From contig SPCO01000003.1 in the NCBI GenBank assembly GCA_004525275.1, positions 1-25,064 of the forward strand: DNA of 25,064 nt. Reading direction: 5' to 3'. Both the position numbers and the translations under genes were made by a program. Numbering within the stretch: position 1 is the stretch's first letter; every line of letters starts with the position of its first letter. The DNA is from Thermomicrobiales bacterium (GTDB lineage: Bacteria; Chloroflexota; Limnocylindria; Limnocylindrales; CSP1-4). The notes beneath the pieces were generated by a model. It was not told the origin of the DNA. It did no database searches and worked only from the letters and a program-made list of their open reading frames with translations. Of this stretch, positions 9,391 to 18,194 are shown one piece after another.

Positions 9391-11241
9391 GTGACCCCCG
9401 AGCTTCAGTCCGCGTTGGCCAAACTCCCGGACAAGCCGGGCGTGTACCTGATGAAGGACGCGCGAGGGGACGTCCTGTACGTCGGCAAGGCCCAGAGCCT
9501 GCGAAGTCGCGTGCGCAGCTACTGGCAGAAACAGGCACCGGGCGGCGAGATCCATCGGATCCGGAGCGTCATCGACCGCGTCGCCGACGTTGAGGTGACC
9601 CAGACCGACTCGGTCTCCGAAGCCCTGCTCCTCGAGGCCAACCTCATCAAGCGCTTCCGGCCGCGGTTCAATGTCCGGCTCAAGGACGACAAGAGCTACC
9701 CGTACATCAAGGTCACCCTGGGCGACGACTTTCCCCGGGTCGAGCGGACTCGCAAATTGGTCAACGACGGCAGCCGGTACTTCGGGCCGTATGCATCGGC
9801 GTCGAGTGTCGACGAATCGATGAACCTCGTGCGTCGCCTGTTTCCCTTTCGGACATGCACGATCGACATCCAGGACGGCGTCCGCGCGCTCCCACGGCCC
9901 TGTCTCCTGTACCACATCAAACGCTGCCAGGGACCCTGCATCACGGCCATCTCAAAGGCGGATTACCAGGCCGATATCGACCAGGTCGAACTCTTCCTCG
10001 AGGGTCGCCAGGAGACGCTGGTCAGGGCCCTCGAGAGCGAGATGGCCACGGCCGCGGAGCGGACCGACTACGAGCGCGCAGCCGTCCTGCGCGACAAGAT
10101 CCGGGCCATCGAGCGGACGATGGAGAGCCAGAAGATGGCCGCCTTCGCGCGAACCGAGCTGGATCTGCTGGGGATGGCCCGACAGGATAATCAGGCGGCC
10201 ATCCAGCTCTTTGTCATTCGCGATGGGCAACTGATCGGTCGCGACGTCTTTCTCCTGGACGCGATCCGAGAGGCTACTGACGACGAGGTCCTGTCCAGCT
10301 TCCTTGAGCAGTACTACTCCAGGGCCGGCTCGATCCCTCGAGAGGTCTACGTACCTTCCGCGCTATCCGAGAGCGTCGATCTCGAAGCCTTCATGGCCGA
10401 TCGACGGGGAGGGCCCGTCCATCTGCGGCTCCCGCGCCGCGGCGAGAAGCGAGAGCTCATGGTCCTCGCCGGCCGCAATGCGACCGAGACACTTGCGCGC
10501 GAGCAGGCGCGCTGGCTGGCGGACCAGGGCAAGACGCTGGCCGCCCTCGAGGAACTTGCCGAGGCGCTCGGATTGGCCGGACCGCCGCTCCGCATCGAGT
10601 GCTATGACATCAGCAACTTCCAGGGCGCCGAGTCGGTCGGCAGCATGGTCGTCTTCGAGGACGGCAAGCCTCGGTCCGGCGAGTACCGCCGATTCAGGAT
10701 CAGGACGGTCACCGGCGCCAACGATTACGCCAGCCATCAGGAAGTCCTCCGTCGTCGGTTCCGAAATGCCCGGACGGGAGAAGAAGGTGTCGAGGAGGCA
10801 CGCCGCTGGGCAATGCCCGACCTGGTGATCGTCGACGGCGGCAAGGGCCAGGTCAGCGCGGCCAAAGAGGTTCTGGACGAGCTGGGACTCCATGACTTGC
10901 CCCTGGCCGGACTGGCCAAAGAGCGGGAGGAGCTATTCCTGCCAGGCGCGACCGCGCCGATCGTCCTACCCGCCACATCCCCGGCTCTGTACCTGGCTCA
11001 GCGTCTTCGGGACGAAGCCCATCGCTTCGCGATCACCTATCACCGCAATCTGCGCGCCAGGCGAAGCGTCCGGTCCGGGTTTGACGACTTGCCCGGTGTC
11101 GGCCCGAAACGCAAGCGCGAGTTGCTCAAGGTCTTCGGTTCGATCAAGCGCGTTCGCGACGCGCCGGTCGAACAGATCGCCGCCGTCCCGGGGATCGGAG
11201 CGTCCCTGGCGGCCAGGATCAAGGCGACGCTTGAAGCGTGA
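9391..11241 (+). CDS. uvrC: UvrABC system protein C
   Basis: Dual-incision nuclease of nucleotide excision repair, recruited by UvrB. 616 residues from a GTG placed 6 nt after a TAGCAT hexamer. Domains in order: GIY-YIG nuclease (about 14-95, with GVYLM and LYVGKAQSLRSR) for the 3' cut; a cysteine set C156, C171, C179 and C183 matching the four cysteines reported to hold a 4Fe-4S cluster in E. coli UvrC; a UVR motif (about 200-236, YERAAVLRDKI) that pairs with UvrB; an RNase H-like nuclease for the 5' cut with YDISNFQG (405-412), IVDGGKGQ (480-487) and DEAHRFAI (541-548); and a C-terminal tandem helix-hairpin-helix (LPGVGPKRKRELL, then VPGIGASLAARI). Length and all motifs are normal. Confidence 0.98.
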   Translation: MTPELQSALAKLPDKPGVYLMKDARGDVLYVGKAQSLRSRVRSYWQKQAPGGEIHRIRSVIDRVADVEVTQTDSVSEALLLEANLIKRFRPRFNVRLKDDKSYPYIKVTLGDDFPRVERTRKLVNDGSRYFGPYASASSVDESMNLVRRLFPFRTCTIDIQDGVRALPRPCLLYHIKRCQGPCITAISKADYQADIDQVELFLEGRQETLVRALESEMATAAERTDYERAAVLRDKIRAIERTMESQKMAAFARTELDLLGMARQDNQAAIQLFVIRDGQLIGRDVFLLDAIREATDDEVLSSFLEQYYSRAGSIPREVYVPSALSESVDLEAFMADRRGGPVHLRLPRRGEKRELMVLAGRNATETLAREQARWLADQGKTLAALEELAEALGLAGPPLRIECYDISNFQGAESVGSMVVFEDGKPRSGEYRRFRIRTVTGANDYASHQEVLRRRFRNARTGEEGVEEARRWAMPDLVIVDGGKGQVSAAKEVLDELGLHDLPLAGLAKEREELFLPGATAPIVLPATSPALYLAQRLRDEAHRFAITYHRNLRARRSVRSGFDDLPGVGPKRKRELLKVFGSIKRVRDAPVEQIAAVPGIGASLAARIKATLEA

Positions 11242-11360
11242 ATTGGCGCGCGCGGCGCCGGACTCGCATCGATATCGACATCTTCACCGTTCCTCCGACT
11301 GGATCACCATCGGCGCAGGCTACCCTGTGGGCCTGATGTACCCATATGCCCAAGACCCTG

Positions 11361-11366
11361 TAACAT
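11361..11366 (+). promoter_or_regulatory. Putative secD -10 hexamer
   Basis: TAACAT lies 9 nt before the secD ATG, giving a leader of at most a few nucleotides. No convincing -35 is visible. The 134-bp gap after uvrC otherwise holds no feature I can support. Confidence 0.35.
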
Positions 11367-11375
11367 CCCGCCTCG

Positions 11376-12737
11376 ATGCGTAAAGCCGGTCCGATCCTGA
11401 TCCTGCTCATCGGCGTGCTGGCCCTGGCCATCGACCTTGCGCCGGGGCTGCGCCTGCCCGACTCGACGAGCGCAGAGGGGACCTGGAGGACGGTCGAGAC
11501 CAAGCTTGGCCTCGATCTGTCGGGCGGTCTGCGGGTCGAGTACCAGGCATTGCCGGTCGAAGGCAAACAGCCGGGTCCGGCCGACATGGCGGTCATCAAG
11601 GACATCGTCGAGCGCCGCGTGAATACCACGGGCGTCTCCGAACCGGTCGTCACGACGCAGGGTTCCGACCGGGTCGTCATCGAGTTGCCCGGTGTGACCG
11701 ATCCCGAGGCCGTCCGCAAGCTGGTCGGCACGACCGGCCGGCTCGACTTCGTGCCGCTCGGGAGCACGCAGATGACCGACGGCCAGGCCATCGATCTGGA
11801 GACGTTCCCACCGCTCTTCAGCGGCGATCAAGTCTCTTCGGCCACGGTCGGGACCGACCAGAATGGTCGCCCCGCCGTCGACTTCGTCCTGAAGGATGAG
11901 GGCCGCCAGAAGTTCGCCGACTACACCCGGGATAACGTCGGCAGCTATTTCGCGATCACGCTCGATGGGACCGTCATCTCGGCGCCGGTCATCCAGAACT
12001 CCATCCCCAATGGGAACGTCCAGATCACGGGTGGTGGCCTGGCCGGCTTCGCGGCGAAGGATGCCACGGAATTGGTCACCGTCCTGAAGTTCGGATCGTT
12101 GCCGTTCCCGATCGTGGCTCTCTCGAGCGAGACCATCAGCGCCACGCTGGGTACCCAGTTCCTCGTCCAGACCGTGCTGGCCGGGCTGGTCGGCATCTCG
12201 CTGGTATTCGCATTCATGCTCATCTACTACCGGCTTCCGGGAGCCGTCGCGAGTTTCGCCCTCATCTACTACGCGATCGTGATGTATGCCATCTTCCGGC
12301 TCGTCCCGGTCACGCTGACCCTGGCCGGGATCGCCGGCTTCGTGCTCTCGGTGGGTATGGCGGTCGATGCCAACATCCTCATCTTCGAGCGGATGAAGGA
12401 GGAGCTCCGGGTCGGCAAGTCGCTGCCCGCTGCCGTCGAGGCCGGCTTCAATCGGGCCTGGAACTCGATCCTCGACTCGAACGTTTCCAGTCTGATCACC
12501 GCCACGATCCTGTACGCGTTCGGATCGTCGGTGATTCGCGGCTTCGCGCTTGTTCTGATCATCGGCGTTCTCGTCTCGATGTTCAGTGCGATCGTCGTGA
12601 CCCGCACGATCCTGCGCTGGGTGGTTCGTCAGGAGTGGGCGAAGAAGCCTTCGAGGTACGGGTTGCGCGACGACGAGTTCGTCTCGCTTGGGGCCGTGCG
12701 TCCGACGGGCCGTCGCGAGGCGCGCGAGCGTGTTTGA
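11376..12737 (+). CDS. secD: Protein translocase subunit SecD
   Basis: With SecF it uses proton motive force to pull secreted proteins across the membrane after SecA-driven translocation. 453 residues: an N-terminal TM helix (5-23), the conserved KLGLDLSGGLRVEY (43-56), a large extracytoplasmic domain (about 60-250, with IVERRVNTTGVSEP), and five C-terminal TM helices (about 262-415) carrying GMAVDANILIFERMKEEL (327-344). A 35-residue basic tail follows. The length is in the usual range for Gram-positive and Chloroflexota-type SecD (E. coli SecD is longer). Start ATG at 11376 (MRKAGPILILL), 9 nt after a TAACAT hexamer. Its end overlaps the secF start by 8 bp. Confidence 0.97.
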   Translation: MRKAGPILILLIGVLALAIDLAPGLRLPDSTSAEGTWRTVETKLGLDLSGGLRVEYQALPVEGKQPGPADMAVIKDIVERRVNTTGVSEPVVTTQGSDRVVIELPGVTDPEAVRKLVGTTGRLDFVPLGSTQMTDGQAIDLETFPPLFSGDQVSSATVGTDQNGRPAVDFVLKDEGRQKFADYTRDNVGSYFAITLDGTVISAPVIQNSIPNGNVQITGGGLAGFAAKDATELVTVLKFGSLPFPIVALSSETISATLGTQFLVQTVLAGLVGISLVFAFMLIYYRLPGAVASFALIYYAIVMYAIFRLVPVTLTLAGIAGFVLSVGMAVDANILIFERMKEELRVGKSLPAAVEAGFNRAWNSILDSNVSSLITATILYAFGSSVIRGFALVLIIGVLVSMFSAIVVTRTILRWVVRQEWAKKPSRYGLRDDEFVSLGAVRPTGRREARERV

Positions 12738-13812
12738 TGTCATCGGCAAGCGGCGCTGGTTCTACCTCCTCTCGCTGACGTTCGTCATCCCGGGCCTGTT
12801 CTTCATCCTGATGACGCCGTTCACCGACGCCGGTCTGCAATTCACCATCGACTACACCGGTGGGACCAAGTGGGAGATCCGTTTCGAGGATGGGTCGGTC
12901 ACGCCCGATCAGGTCGAGGAGGTCTTCGCCGCCCAGGGTCTCGATGCGGTGGCCGTCAGCACGGGTTCCGGGTTCATCGAGATCAAAACGGAGAAGCTGG
13001 CCGGCTTCGAGGACGTGATCCCGACGGCGGCGCCGAGCGCATCGCCGAGCGCCAGCCCGGATGCATCCGCCTCGCCCGGCGCCAGCCCGGATGCATCCGC
13101 CTCGCCATCGGCTCCGCCGGCGACCGGCAATACGAACCTGCCGACCGAAGGTCGTCTCGGCGAAGTCGCGGCCGCGCTGCAAGCGGACCTCGGACCGATC
13201 GCCGAGCAGCGCAGCCTGACCACCATCGGGGCGGTCGTGAGCAGCGACCTGATCAGCCAGGCCCTCCTGTTGATCTTGGTCGGCTCGATCGGGATCCTGG
13301 CCTGGATCACCTACCGGTTCCGGGACTGGAAATTCGGGGTCACGGCGCTCATCGCCCTGGTCCATGACGTGATCGTCGTCATCGGGGCCTTCGCCATCAT
13401 GGGTACGTTCCTCAACGTGGAGATCGACGCCCTGTTCGTGACCGCGATGCTGACGGTCATCGGGTTCAGCGTGCATGACACGATCGTGGTGTTCGACCGC
13501 GTCCGGGAGAACAAGGCCCGCCATGCCGGTGAGCCGTTCGCGACGATCGTCAACCACTCCATCCTGCAGACCTTCGGTCGCTCGATCATGACCAGCCTCA
13601 CCGTGGTCCTGACCCTGCTCGCGCTCCTCCTGTTCGGTGGCGCGGCGATCAGTGACTTCGTCCTGGCGTTGCTGATCGGGATCATCTCGGGGACGTATTC
13701 ATCGATCTTCGTGGCCAGCCCGTTGCTCGTCGACTGGCAGATCTGGGACGACCGACGACATGGTCGCCTGACGACGACGCGAACTCCTCGCGTCCGCCAC
13801 ACCGCTGCGTGA
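12730..13812 (+). CDS. secF: Protein translocase subunit SecF, with Ala/Ser/Pro insert
   Basis: Partner of SecD in the SecDF accessory complex. The GTG at 12730 gives MFDVIGKRRWFYLLSLTFVI, the standard SecF opening, and overlaps the secD end by 8 bp; an in-frame ATG at 12688 lies inside secD and is unlikely. 360 residues: TM1 (about 10-29), the TIDYTGGTKWEI strand (39-50), an extracytoplasmic domain, and five TM helices (about 172-335) with GFSVHDTIVVFDRVREN (245-261). Residues 98-135 are an Ala/Ser/Pro/Asp low-complexity insert, partly encoded by a 30-bp direct repeat; ordinary SecF has no such linker. The insert splits the extracytoplasmic domain, so it is probably a flexible, exposed loop. 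Confidence 0.97.
   Translation: MFDVIGKRRWFYLLSLTFVIPGLFFILMTPFTDAGLQFTIDYTGGTKWEIRFEDGSVTPDQVEEVFAAQGLDAVAVSTGSGFIEIKTEKLAGFEDVIPTAAPSASPSASPDASASPGASPDASASPSAPPATGNTNLPTEGRLGEVAAALQADLGPIAEQRSLTTIGAVVSSDLISQALLLILVGSIGILAWITYRFRDWKFGVTALIALVHDVIVVIGAFAIMGTFLNVEIDALFVTAMLTVIGFSVHDTIVVFDRVRENKARHAGEPFATIVNHSILQTFGRSIMTSLTVVLTLLALLLFGGAAISDFVLALLIGIISGTYSSIFVASPLLVDWQIWDDRRHGRLTTTRTPRVRHTAA
13051..13106. repeat. 30-bp tandem direct repeat inside secF
   Basis: The 26-bp stretch 13051-13076 is repeated exactly at 13081-13106, a 30-bp period. The period is a multiple of three and encodes repeated ASPDASASP units, so gain or loss of a copy would keep the frame. Each unit contains the palindrome GGATGCATCC, probably incidental. 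Confidence 0.9.
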
Positions 13813-13832
13813 CGATCAACAAAACCTGCGGG

Positions 13833-13861
13833 TTGATTCGCGATGCAGCGCGCCGTGGCAT
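13833..13861 (+). promoter_or_regulatory. Putative promoter for recJ
   Basis: TTGATT (13833-13838), a 17-bp spacer and TGGCAT (13856-13861) lie in the 58-bp gap between secF and recJ. The -10 ends 9 nt before the recJ GTG, the same distance as at secD. TGGCAT is a weak -10. Confidence 0.35.
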
Positions 13862-13870
13862 CCTGACCAA

Positions 13871-15637
13871 GTGATCGAACCTCGCTTTCGCTGGGTGTTC
13901 CCTGACCGGCCAAAGCCTCCCGGAGCGACCGCCGCACTGGCCTCCGCGCATGGCATCACTGAGCGCCTGGCCAGTCTGTTGGCGGTACGCGGTGCCGTTT
14001 CGGACGCGGACCTGACCGCCTGGTTCGGTGATCCGCTCGATGGGTTGCACGATCCGGCGGCCCTGCCCGATGCCGGACGAGTCCTCTTGCGCATGCGGGC
14101 GGCGCGGGCAAATCACGAACGCGTCGTGGTCTTTGGCGATTTCGACGCGGACGGCCTCACGGGTTTGGCGATCATGACGATCGCCCTGCGCCGGTTCGGG
14201 CTTGTCGTGGAGCCCTACGTGCCGAGCCGACTGGACGAAGGTCACGGCCTGTCGCTCCCGGCCCTCGACGCCGCGGTCGGGTTCGGGGCGACCTTGATCA
14301 TCACCGTCGACTGCGGAACCTCCAGCGTCGACGAGATCGCGGAGGCCAATCGTCGTGGTCTGGAGGTGATCGTGACCGACCACCATCGGGTCCCGGCGAT
14401 CCTCCCAGCCGCCTTCGCGATCGTGAACCCACATCGACCTGACGCAACCTACCCCGATCGACGGCTGGCGGGCAGTGGTGTCGCGTTCAAGTTGGCCCAG
14501 CTCCTGCTCGCCGACGAACCGGGCGGGCCGGCGGCAGCGCTCGAACTGGCGGATCTCGCGACGATCGGGACGGTGGCCGACGTGGCGCCGATCGTCGGTG
14601 AGAATCGATCGATCGCGCGCATCGGCCTGACGCGGCTGCGGAACGCCCCGCGCCCGGGGATCGCGGCCCTGCTCGAGCGCGCTCGGATCGCGCCCACAGC
14701 CGTGGACCTTGAGACGGTCTCGTTCGCCATCGCCCCGCGACTCAATGCTGCCGGTCGAGTGGGGGAGGCCATGGAGGCTGCCCGACTCCTTCTGGCCGAC
14801 GATCCGGTCGAGGCATCCGGCCATGCCGATGCTCTCGAGGCGGCCAACCTGGTCCGCCGCGACCTCATGAAGTCGGCCGTGGCCGAAGCGCGTGAGACAG
14901 TCGCCGGCTTTGATCCGACAGAGGCGGCCACGGTCGTCCGTGGCCCCTGGTCAGTGGGTATCGTCGGCCTCGTCGCGGCTCGGCTGGTCGATGACCGAGG
15001 CCGGCCCGCGGTCGTCGGTTCCGACCAGGGCGACGTCGTCCGGGCTTCCTGCAGAAGTGATGGCTCGCTCGATCTGGGGGCCACGCTCGAGCGCTGTGCC
15101 GACCTTCTTACCCGCCACGGCGGCCACGCGGGTGCGGCCGGCCTTGAGATCCCGACGGCCCGCTGGGACGCATTCCGAGCACGATTCCTGGCCCTGGCCG
15201 CGACCGCTGCACCGCCAGATCCTCGCCGAACGATCGCCATCGACCTGGCCCTGCCGGCGATCGATGTCGACTACGGGCTGTATCGGGAACTGGCCGGGCT
15301 GGCGCCGTGCGGTCCCGGGAATCCGGACCCACTGGTGGCCGTCCTGGGGTTGACCGTGATTCGCGTGCGTGCCGCGACGGGGGGCCACAGCCAGTTGACC
15401 CTGCGTCGAGATCGAGACGTTCTTGATGGGATCGCGTTCGGTCGCTCGGACATCGCAGAGGTCGTCCGCGAAGGGGACCGACTCGACGTGGTGGCACGCC
15501 TGACAAGCCGTAGCTTCGGCGGCTTCGAATCACTCCAACTCGACATCCGAGACGTCGCATTGTCCGGTCACCATCCGGAAGTCACAGAGATCCTGGCTGG
15601 GCGCGACGGCCCGACGCTTGTCGGTGTGGCCTCGTGA
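13871..15637 (+). CDS. recJ: Single-stranded-DNA-specific exonuclease RecJ
   Basis: 5'-3' ssDNA exonuclease of the DHH family, used in recombination and base-excision or mismatch repair. 588 residues from a GTG 9 nt after a TGGCAT hexamer. Catalytic motifs: GDFDADG (89-95), TVDCGTSS (145-152, usually TVDNG), TDHH (169-172), and TVADVAP (234-240). The DHHA1 domain carries RHGGHAGAAG (415-424), and an OB-like segment follows (about 455-565, RVRAATGGHSQLTL). Length matches bacterial RecJ (about 570). The TGA overlaps the GTG of the next gene (GTGA at 15634-15637). It lies close to uvrC and the helicase, giving a loose repair neighbourhood. Confidence 0.96.
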   Translation: MIEPRFRWVFPDRPKPPGATAALASAHGITERLASLLAVRGAVSDADLTAWFGDPLDGLHDPAALPDAGRVLLRMRAARANHERVVVFGDFDADGLTGLAIMTIALRRFGLVVEPYVPSRLDEGHGLSLPALDAAVGFGATLIITVDCGTSSVDEIAEANRRGLEVIVTDHHRVPAILPAAFAIVNPHRPDATYPDRRLAGSGVAFKLAQLLLADEPGGPAAALELADLATIGTVADVAPIVGENRSIARIGLTRLRNAPRPGIAALLERARIAPTAVDLETVSFAIAPRLNAAGRVGEAMEAARLLLADDPVEASGHADALEAANLVRRDLMKSAVAEARETVAGFDPTEAATVVRGPWSVGIVGLVAARLVDDRGRPAVVGSDQGDVVRASCRSDGSLDLGATLERCADLLTRHGGHAGAAGLEIPTARWDAFRARFLALAATAAPPDPRRTIAIDLALPAIDVDYGLYRELAGLAPCGPGNPDPLVAVLGLTVIRVRAATGGHSQLTLRRDRDVLDGIAFGRSDIAEVVREGDRLDVVARLTSRSFGGFESLQLDIRDVALSGHHPEVTEILAGRDGPTLVGVAS

Positions 15638-16866
15638 CTCGAGCGTCGCCGCCGCGGTCGATCGGACCGATACTGGCGCCCGGGCTATCGGTCATCGGAC
15701 TGATCATCGTTGCCTTGATCACCCTCAGCCTTATCAACGGCAACGTTCCGTTCACGGGCGGCTCGACAGGTGCGGGCGGGGGTAACGGCGACGGTAACGG
15801 CGACGGTGGCGATCCCGGCGTTGTCGCCGAGACGCCGGCGCCCTCCAACGTGGTGATCGTGCCAGACGACGTTGTCACCATCCCGGGCTCGATCCTGTAC
15901 GCCAAGGCGGGCAATATCTGGGTGCAGTCCGGGAAGTCGGCCCACCAGGTCACGACCGGTGGGTCCGACTCGATGCCATCCTGGTCCCCCGATGGTACGT
16001 CCATCTTCTTCATCCGGACGACGGAGGATGTGGGTCGATGGCCGTCCGGTGGCGTCCTCCGCGAGTACCAGATGTCGGTACCGTCGGTCATGCAGGTCGC
16101 GTCCGACGGAAGCGGCAATGCGCGTAAGGTCGTCAACGGCAAGGTCAACATCGGCGGTCAGACATGGCATGCCTGGATCCGCGAGCCGGTCCTGTCGCCC
16201 GACGGCCACACGCTGGCGATGGTCTCCGATCGTCCGAACCCGTCGCGAAGCAATGTCGTCCTCCAGTTCTACGACATCGATTCCGGAAAGTCGAAGGTGC
16301 CCAACCTACCCGAGACACCGCCGCTCGGGCATCAGGATCCGAGCTGGCGACCCGATGGCAAGTTCCTGCTGTACGTCCGAAATGGCCGGAACGGGACCAA
16401 GGGCGCGCCGGTCATCTACCGCTGGGATGCGGCGAAGGCGCAGGCCAAGGTCTTCACGACCCCAGGCTACCTCGAGCCCGCCTATTCGCCCGACGGACGG
16501 TTCGTCGCAGCGACGAAGACCAGCAGTTTCGGGAACGACATCGTCATCCTCGATGCCACGACGGGTCGCGAACTCAAGCGGGTGACCGATGACGGCGCTT
16601 CTTGGGCGCCCGTCTGGTCGCCGCTGGGTGACTCCATCGCCTTCCTGCACCTGCGCGGCCAGATCGTCGACCTCAAACTCGCGCAACTGGAGGGCGAGGC
16701 GCCGGATTGGTCGGTCAAGGACATCATGGATCTGACCGAGGTCTCCGGGCTCGACGGCGAGTCGCGGCCGGGCTGGTTCGTTCCGGCCGACCAACTGCCG
16801 ACACCCACCCCAGCGCCGACTCCGGCGGCCGACTCCTCGCCGAGTGCATCGGCAGCCGCGCCTTGA
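15634..16866 (+). CDS. Membrane-anchored TolB-like beta-propeller protein
   Basis: 410 residues. A GTG start overlaps the recJ stop. One N-terminal TM or uncleaved signal anchor (about 13-35) is followed by a Gly/Asn/Asp linker (about 42-60, encoded in part by two copies of a 12-bp unit at 15781-15804), then a propeller of PD40/WD40-like repeats. The repeats are PSWSPDGTSIFFIR (115-128), PVLSPDGHTLAMVSD (185-199), PSWRPDGKFLLYVR (236-249), PAYSPDGRFVAATK (282-295) and PVWSPLGDSIAFLHL (326-340). A Pro/Thr/Ala/Ser tail ends the protein. It should lie outside the membrane. It is not TolB itself: the TolB N-terminal domain and Tol-Pal genes are absent. Ligand and role are unknown. The stop overlaps the pyrF TTG. 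Confidence 0.85.
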   Translation: MTRASPPRSIGPILAPGLSVIGLIIVALITLSLINGNVPFTGGSTGAGGGNGDGNGDGGDPGVVAETPAPSNVVIVPDDVVTIPGSILYAKAGNIWVQSGKSAHQVTTGGSDSMPSWSPDGTSIFFIRTTEDVGRWPSGGVLREYQMSVPSVMQVASDGSGNARKVVNGKVNIGGQTWHAWIREPVLSPDGHTLAMVSDRPNPSRSNVVLQFYDIDSGKSKVPNLPETPPLGHQDPSWRPDGKFLLYVRNGRNGTKGAPVIYRWDAAKAQAKVFTTPGYLEPAYSPDGRFVAATKTSSFGNDIVILDATTGRELKRVTDDGASWAPVWSPLGDSIAFLHLRGQIVDLKLAQLEGEAPDWSVKDIMDLTEVSGLDGESRPGWFVPADQLPTPTPAPTPAADSSPSASAAAP

Positions 16867-17741
16867 CGGTAAGCTACCTGGAGCGGCTCGGGGCCCGAAG
16901 TCGCGCTGTCGGCAGCGTCCTGTGTCTCGGTCTTGATCCCGACCCGACCGCACTGCCGGCGGGGTTCTCCGCCGACATCGCCGGGATCGAAGCGTTCGCC
17001 TCCCTGATCGTCGAGGCGGCCGGCCCGTATGCCGCCGCGATCAAGCCGAACCTCGCGTTCTACGAGGCATTCGGATCCGCGGGCCTGGCGGCGCTCGAGC
17101 GGATCCGAGCTCGCATCCCGGCGGACATCCCGGTCGTCATCGATGCGAAACGTGCCGACATCGGCTCGACCGCGAAGCGCCATGCCGTAGCCCTGTTCGA
17201 CGTCCTCGGCGCCGACGCGGTGACCGTCAACCCGTATCCGGGTGGCGAGGCCATCGCGCCGCTTCTCGAACGCCTTGACCGCTACGCCTACGTCCTGTGC
17301 CGAACATCAAACCCGGGAGCCTCGGAGCTCCAGAACCTCATCGTCATCGAGGATCCGCGGACCGGCGCGCCAGCCGAGCCGCTGCACCTGCGGGTCGCCC
17401 GCAAGGCCGCGGCCTGGGGCCCGGGCGGCACGGTCGGCTTGGTCGTGGGAGCCACGGCTCCAGCCGAACTGCACGCCATCCGGGCTGTCGTGCCCGGCCT
17501 GGGTTTCCTCGTTCCCGGAATCGGGGCGCAAGGTGGCGAACTCGAACCCGTGCTCGTTGACGGACCGGCGACGGCTGCCCCTGGGAGCGACGGGACGGGT
17601 GGTGGCCTGCTCGTGAATGTTTCCCGGGGGATCAGCGATGCCGCCCGCATGGAAGATGGAGCTGGCTCCGCTGGCGACCCCGCCGACCGCCTGGCCGTCG
17701 CCGCCGCCGATTGGGCGGCCAGACTCCCTGTGCTACGCTAA
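16863..17741 (+). CDS. pyrF: Orotidine 5'-phosphate decarboxylase (type 2)
   Basis: Converts OMP to UMP, the last step of de novo pyrimidine synthesis. The TTG at 16863 forms a TTGA overlap with the previous stop and gives MTVSYLERLGARSRAVGSVL, the expected start for this subfamily; the frame is open further upstream but only inside the propeller gene. 292 residues, typical for type 2 PyrF. Motifs: LCLGLDPDP (20-28), IKPNLAFYEAFG (60-71), the catalytic DAKRADIGST (94-103, Lys96; most relatives have DAKRGDI), VTVNPYPGGEA (120-130), CRTSNPGA (146-153), and VNVSRGI (251-257). No other pyrimidine gene is nearby. A tatA promoter appears to overlap its 3' end. Confidence 0.95.
   Translation: MTVSYLERLGARSRAVGSVLCLGLDPDPTALPAGFSADIAGIEAFASLIVEAAGPYAAAIKPNLAFYEAFGSAGLAALERIRARIPADIPVVIDAKRADIGSTAKRHAVALFDVLGADAVTVNPYPGGEAIAPLLERLDRYAYVLCRTSNPGASELQNLIVIEDPRTGAPAEPLHLRVARKAAAWGPGGTVGLVVGATAPAELHAIRAVVPGLGFLVPGIGAQGGELEPVLVDGPATAAPGSDGTGGGLLVNVSRGISDAARMEDGAGSAGDPADRLAVAAADWAARLPVLR
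17711..17739 (+). promoter_or_regulatory. Putative tatA promoter within the 3' end of pyrF
   Basis: TTGGGC (17711-17716), a 17-bp spacer and TACGCT (17734-17739), which touches the pyrF stop codon. Initiation near 17746 would leave a leader of about 70 nt with an SD (AGGAG, 17801-17805) before tatA, unlike the leaderless-looking genes elsewhere. Confidence 0.45.
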
Positions 17742-17816
17742 ATCGGCGCATCGAGCGTGCGCACGGGCCCGGCAACGGGTGCATCCGGAACCTGATTCGC
17801 AGGAGCAACGACGATC

Positions 17817-18173
17817 ATGCCTACCCCCGGACCCCTTGAGCTGGTCATCATCCTGGTGATCGCCCTGCTCATCCTTGGCCCCGGCAAACTCCCCGAAGTG
17901 GGCGCTTCCCTGGGGAAGAGCATCAGGGAATTCCGTAAGGCGTCCTCGGACGTCCAGGAGTCGGTCAGCGTCAACGTGGACACGACGCCACTGCCACCGA
18001 CCCAGGCCGCCCAGATCGCACCGGCTCCGGTCGAGAGCCCGACGGTCGAGAACGCGGCGGTCGCGACACCCCAGGTCCCTGTGCCCGCGGCTCCACCGGC
18101 AGCCGCGTCCGACCCCGAGTCGTCGCCGCCCGCACCGACCCCGCCGACCGACCAGACGACCGTCGCCAGCTAA
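17817..18173 (+). CDS. tatA: Sec-independent translocase subunit TatA
   Basis: Pore-forming subunit of the Tat system, which exports folded proteins with twin-arginine signals. 118 residues: TM helix (about 5-20), the hinge LGPGKLPEVG (20-29), an amphipathic helix (GASLGKSIREFRKASSDV, 29-46), then about 70 residues of Pro/Ala/Val/Thr low complexity, longer than the usual short acidic tail. AGGAG at 17801-17805 lies 11 nt before the ATG. tatC starts 21 bp after the stop. No tatB-like gene is present, so this is a minimal TatAC system in which TatA would do both jobs. Confidence 0.93.
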   Translation: MPTPGPLELVIILVIALLILGPGKLPEVGASLGKSIREFRKASSDVQESVSVNVDTTPLPPTQAAQIAPAPVESPTVENAAVATPQVPVPAAPPAAASDPESSPPAPTPPTDQTTVAS

Positions 18174-18194
18174 CTGGGCGCCGAACTCCCGACC

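Noticed and set aside
11304..12749. 481-codon minus-strand frame opposite secD
   Set aside because: Antisense shadow; the product is a charged Asp/Arg/Glu-rich string with no domain, and secD is certain.
13051..13106. Direct repeats in secF as a CRISPR remnant
   Set aside because: Two abutting copies, in frame inside a coding low-complexity region, without spacers or cas genes.
16707..16862. Upstream in-frame ATG for pyrF at 16707
   Set aside because: It lies inside the TolB-like gene and adds 52 residues unlike PyrF; TTG at 16863 fits family and overlap.
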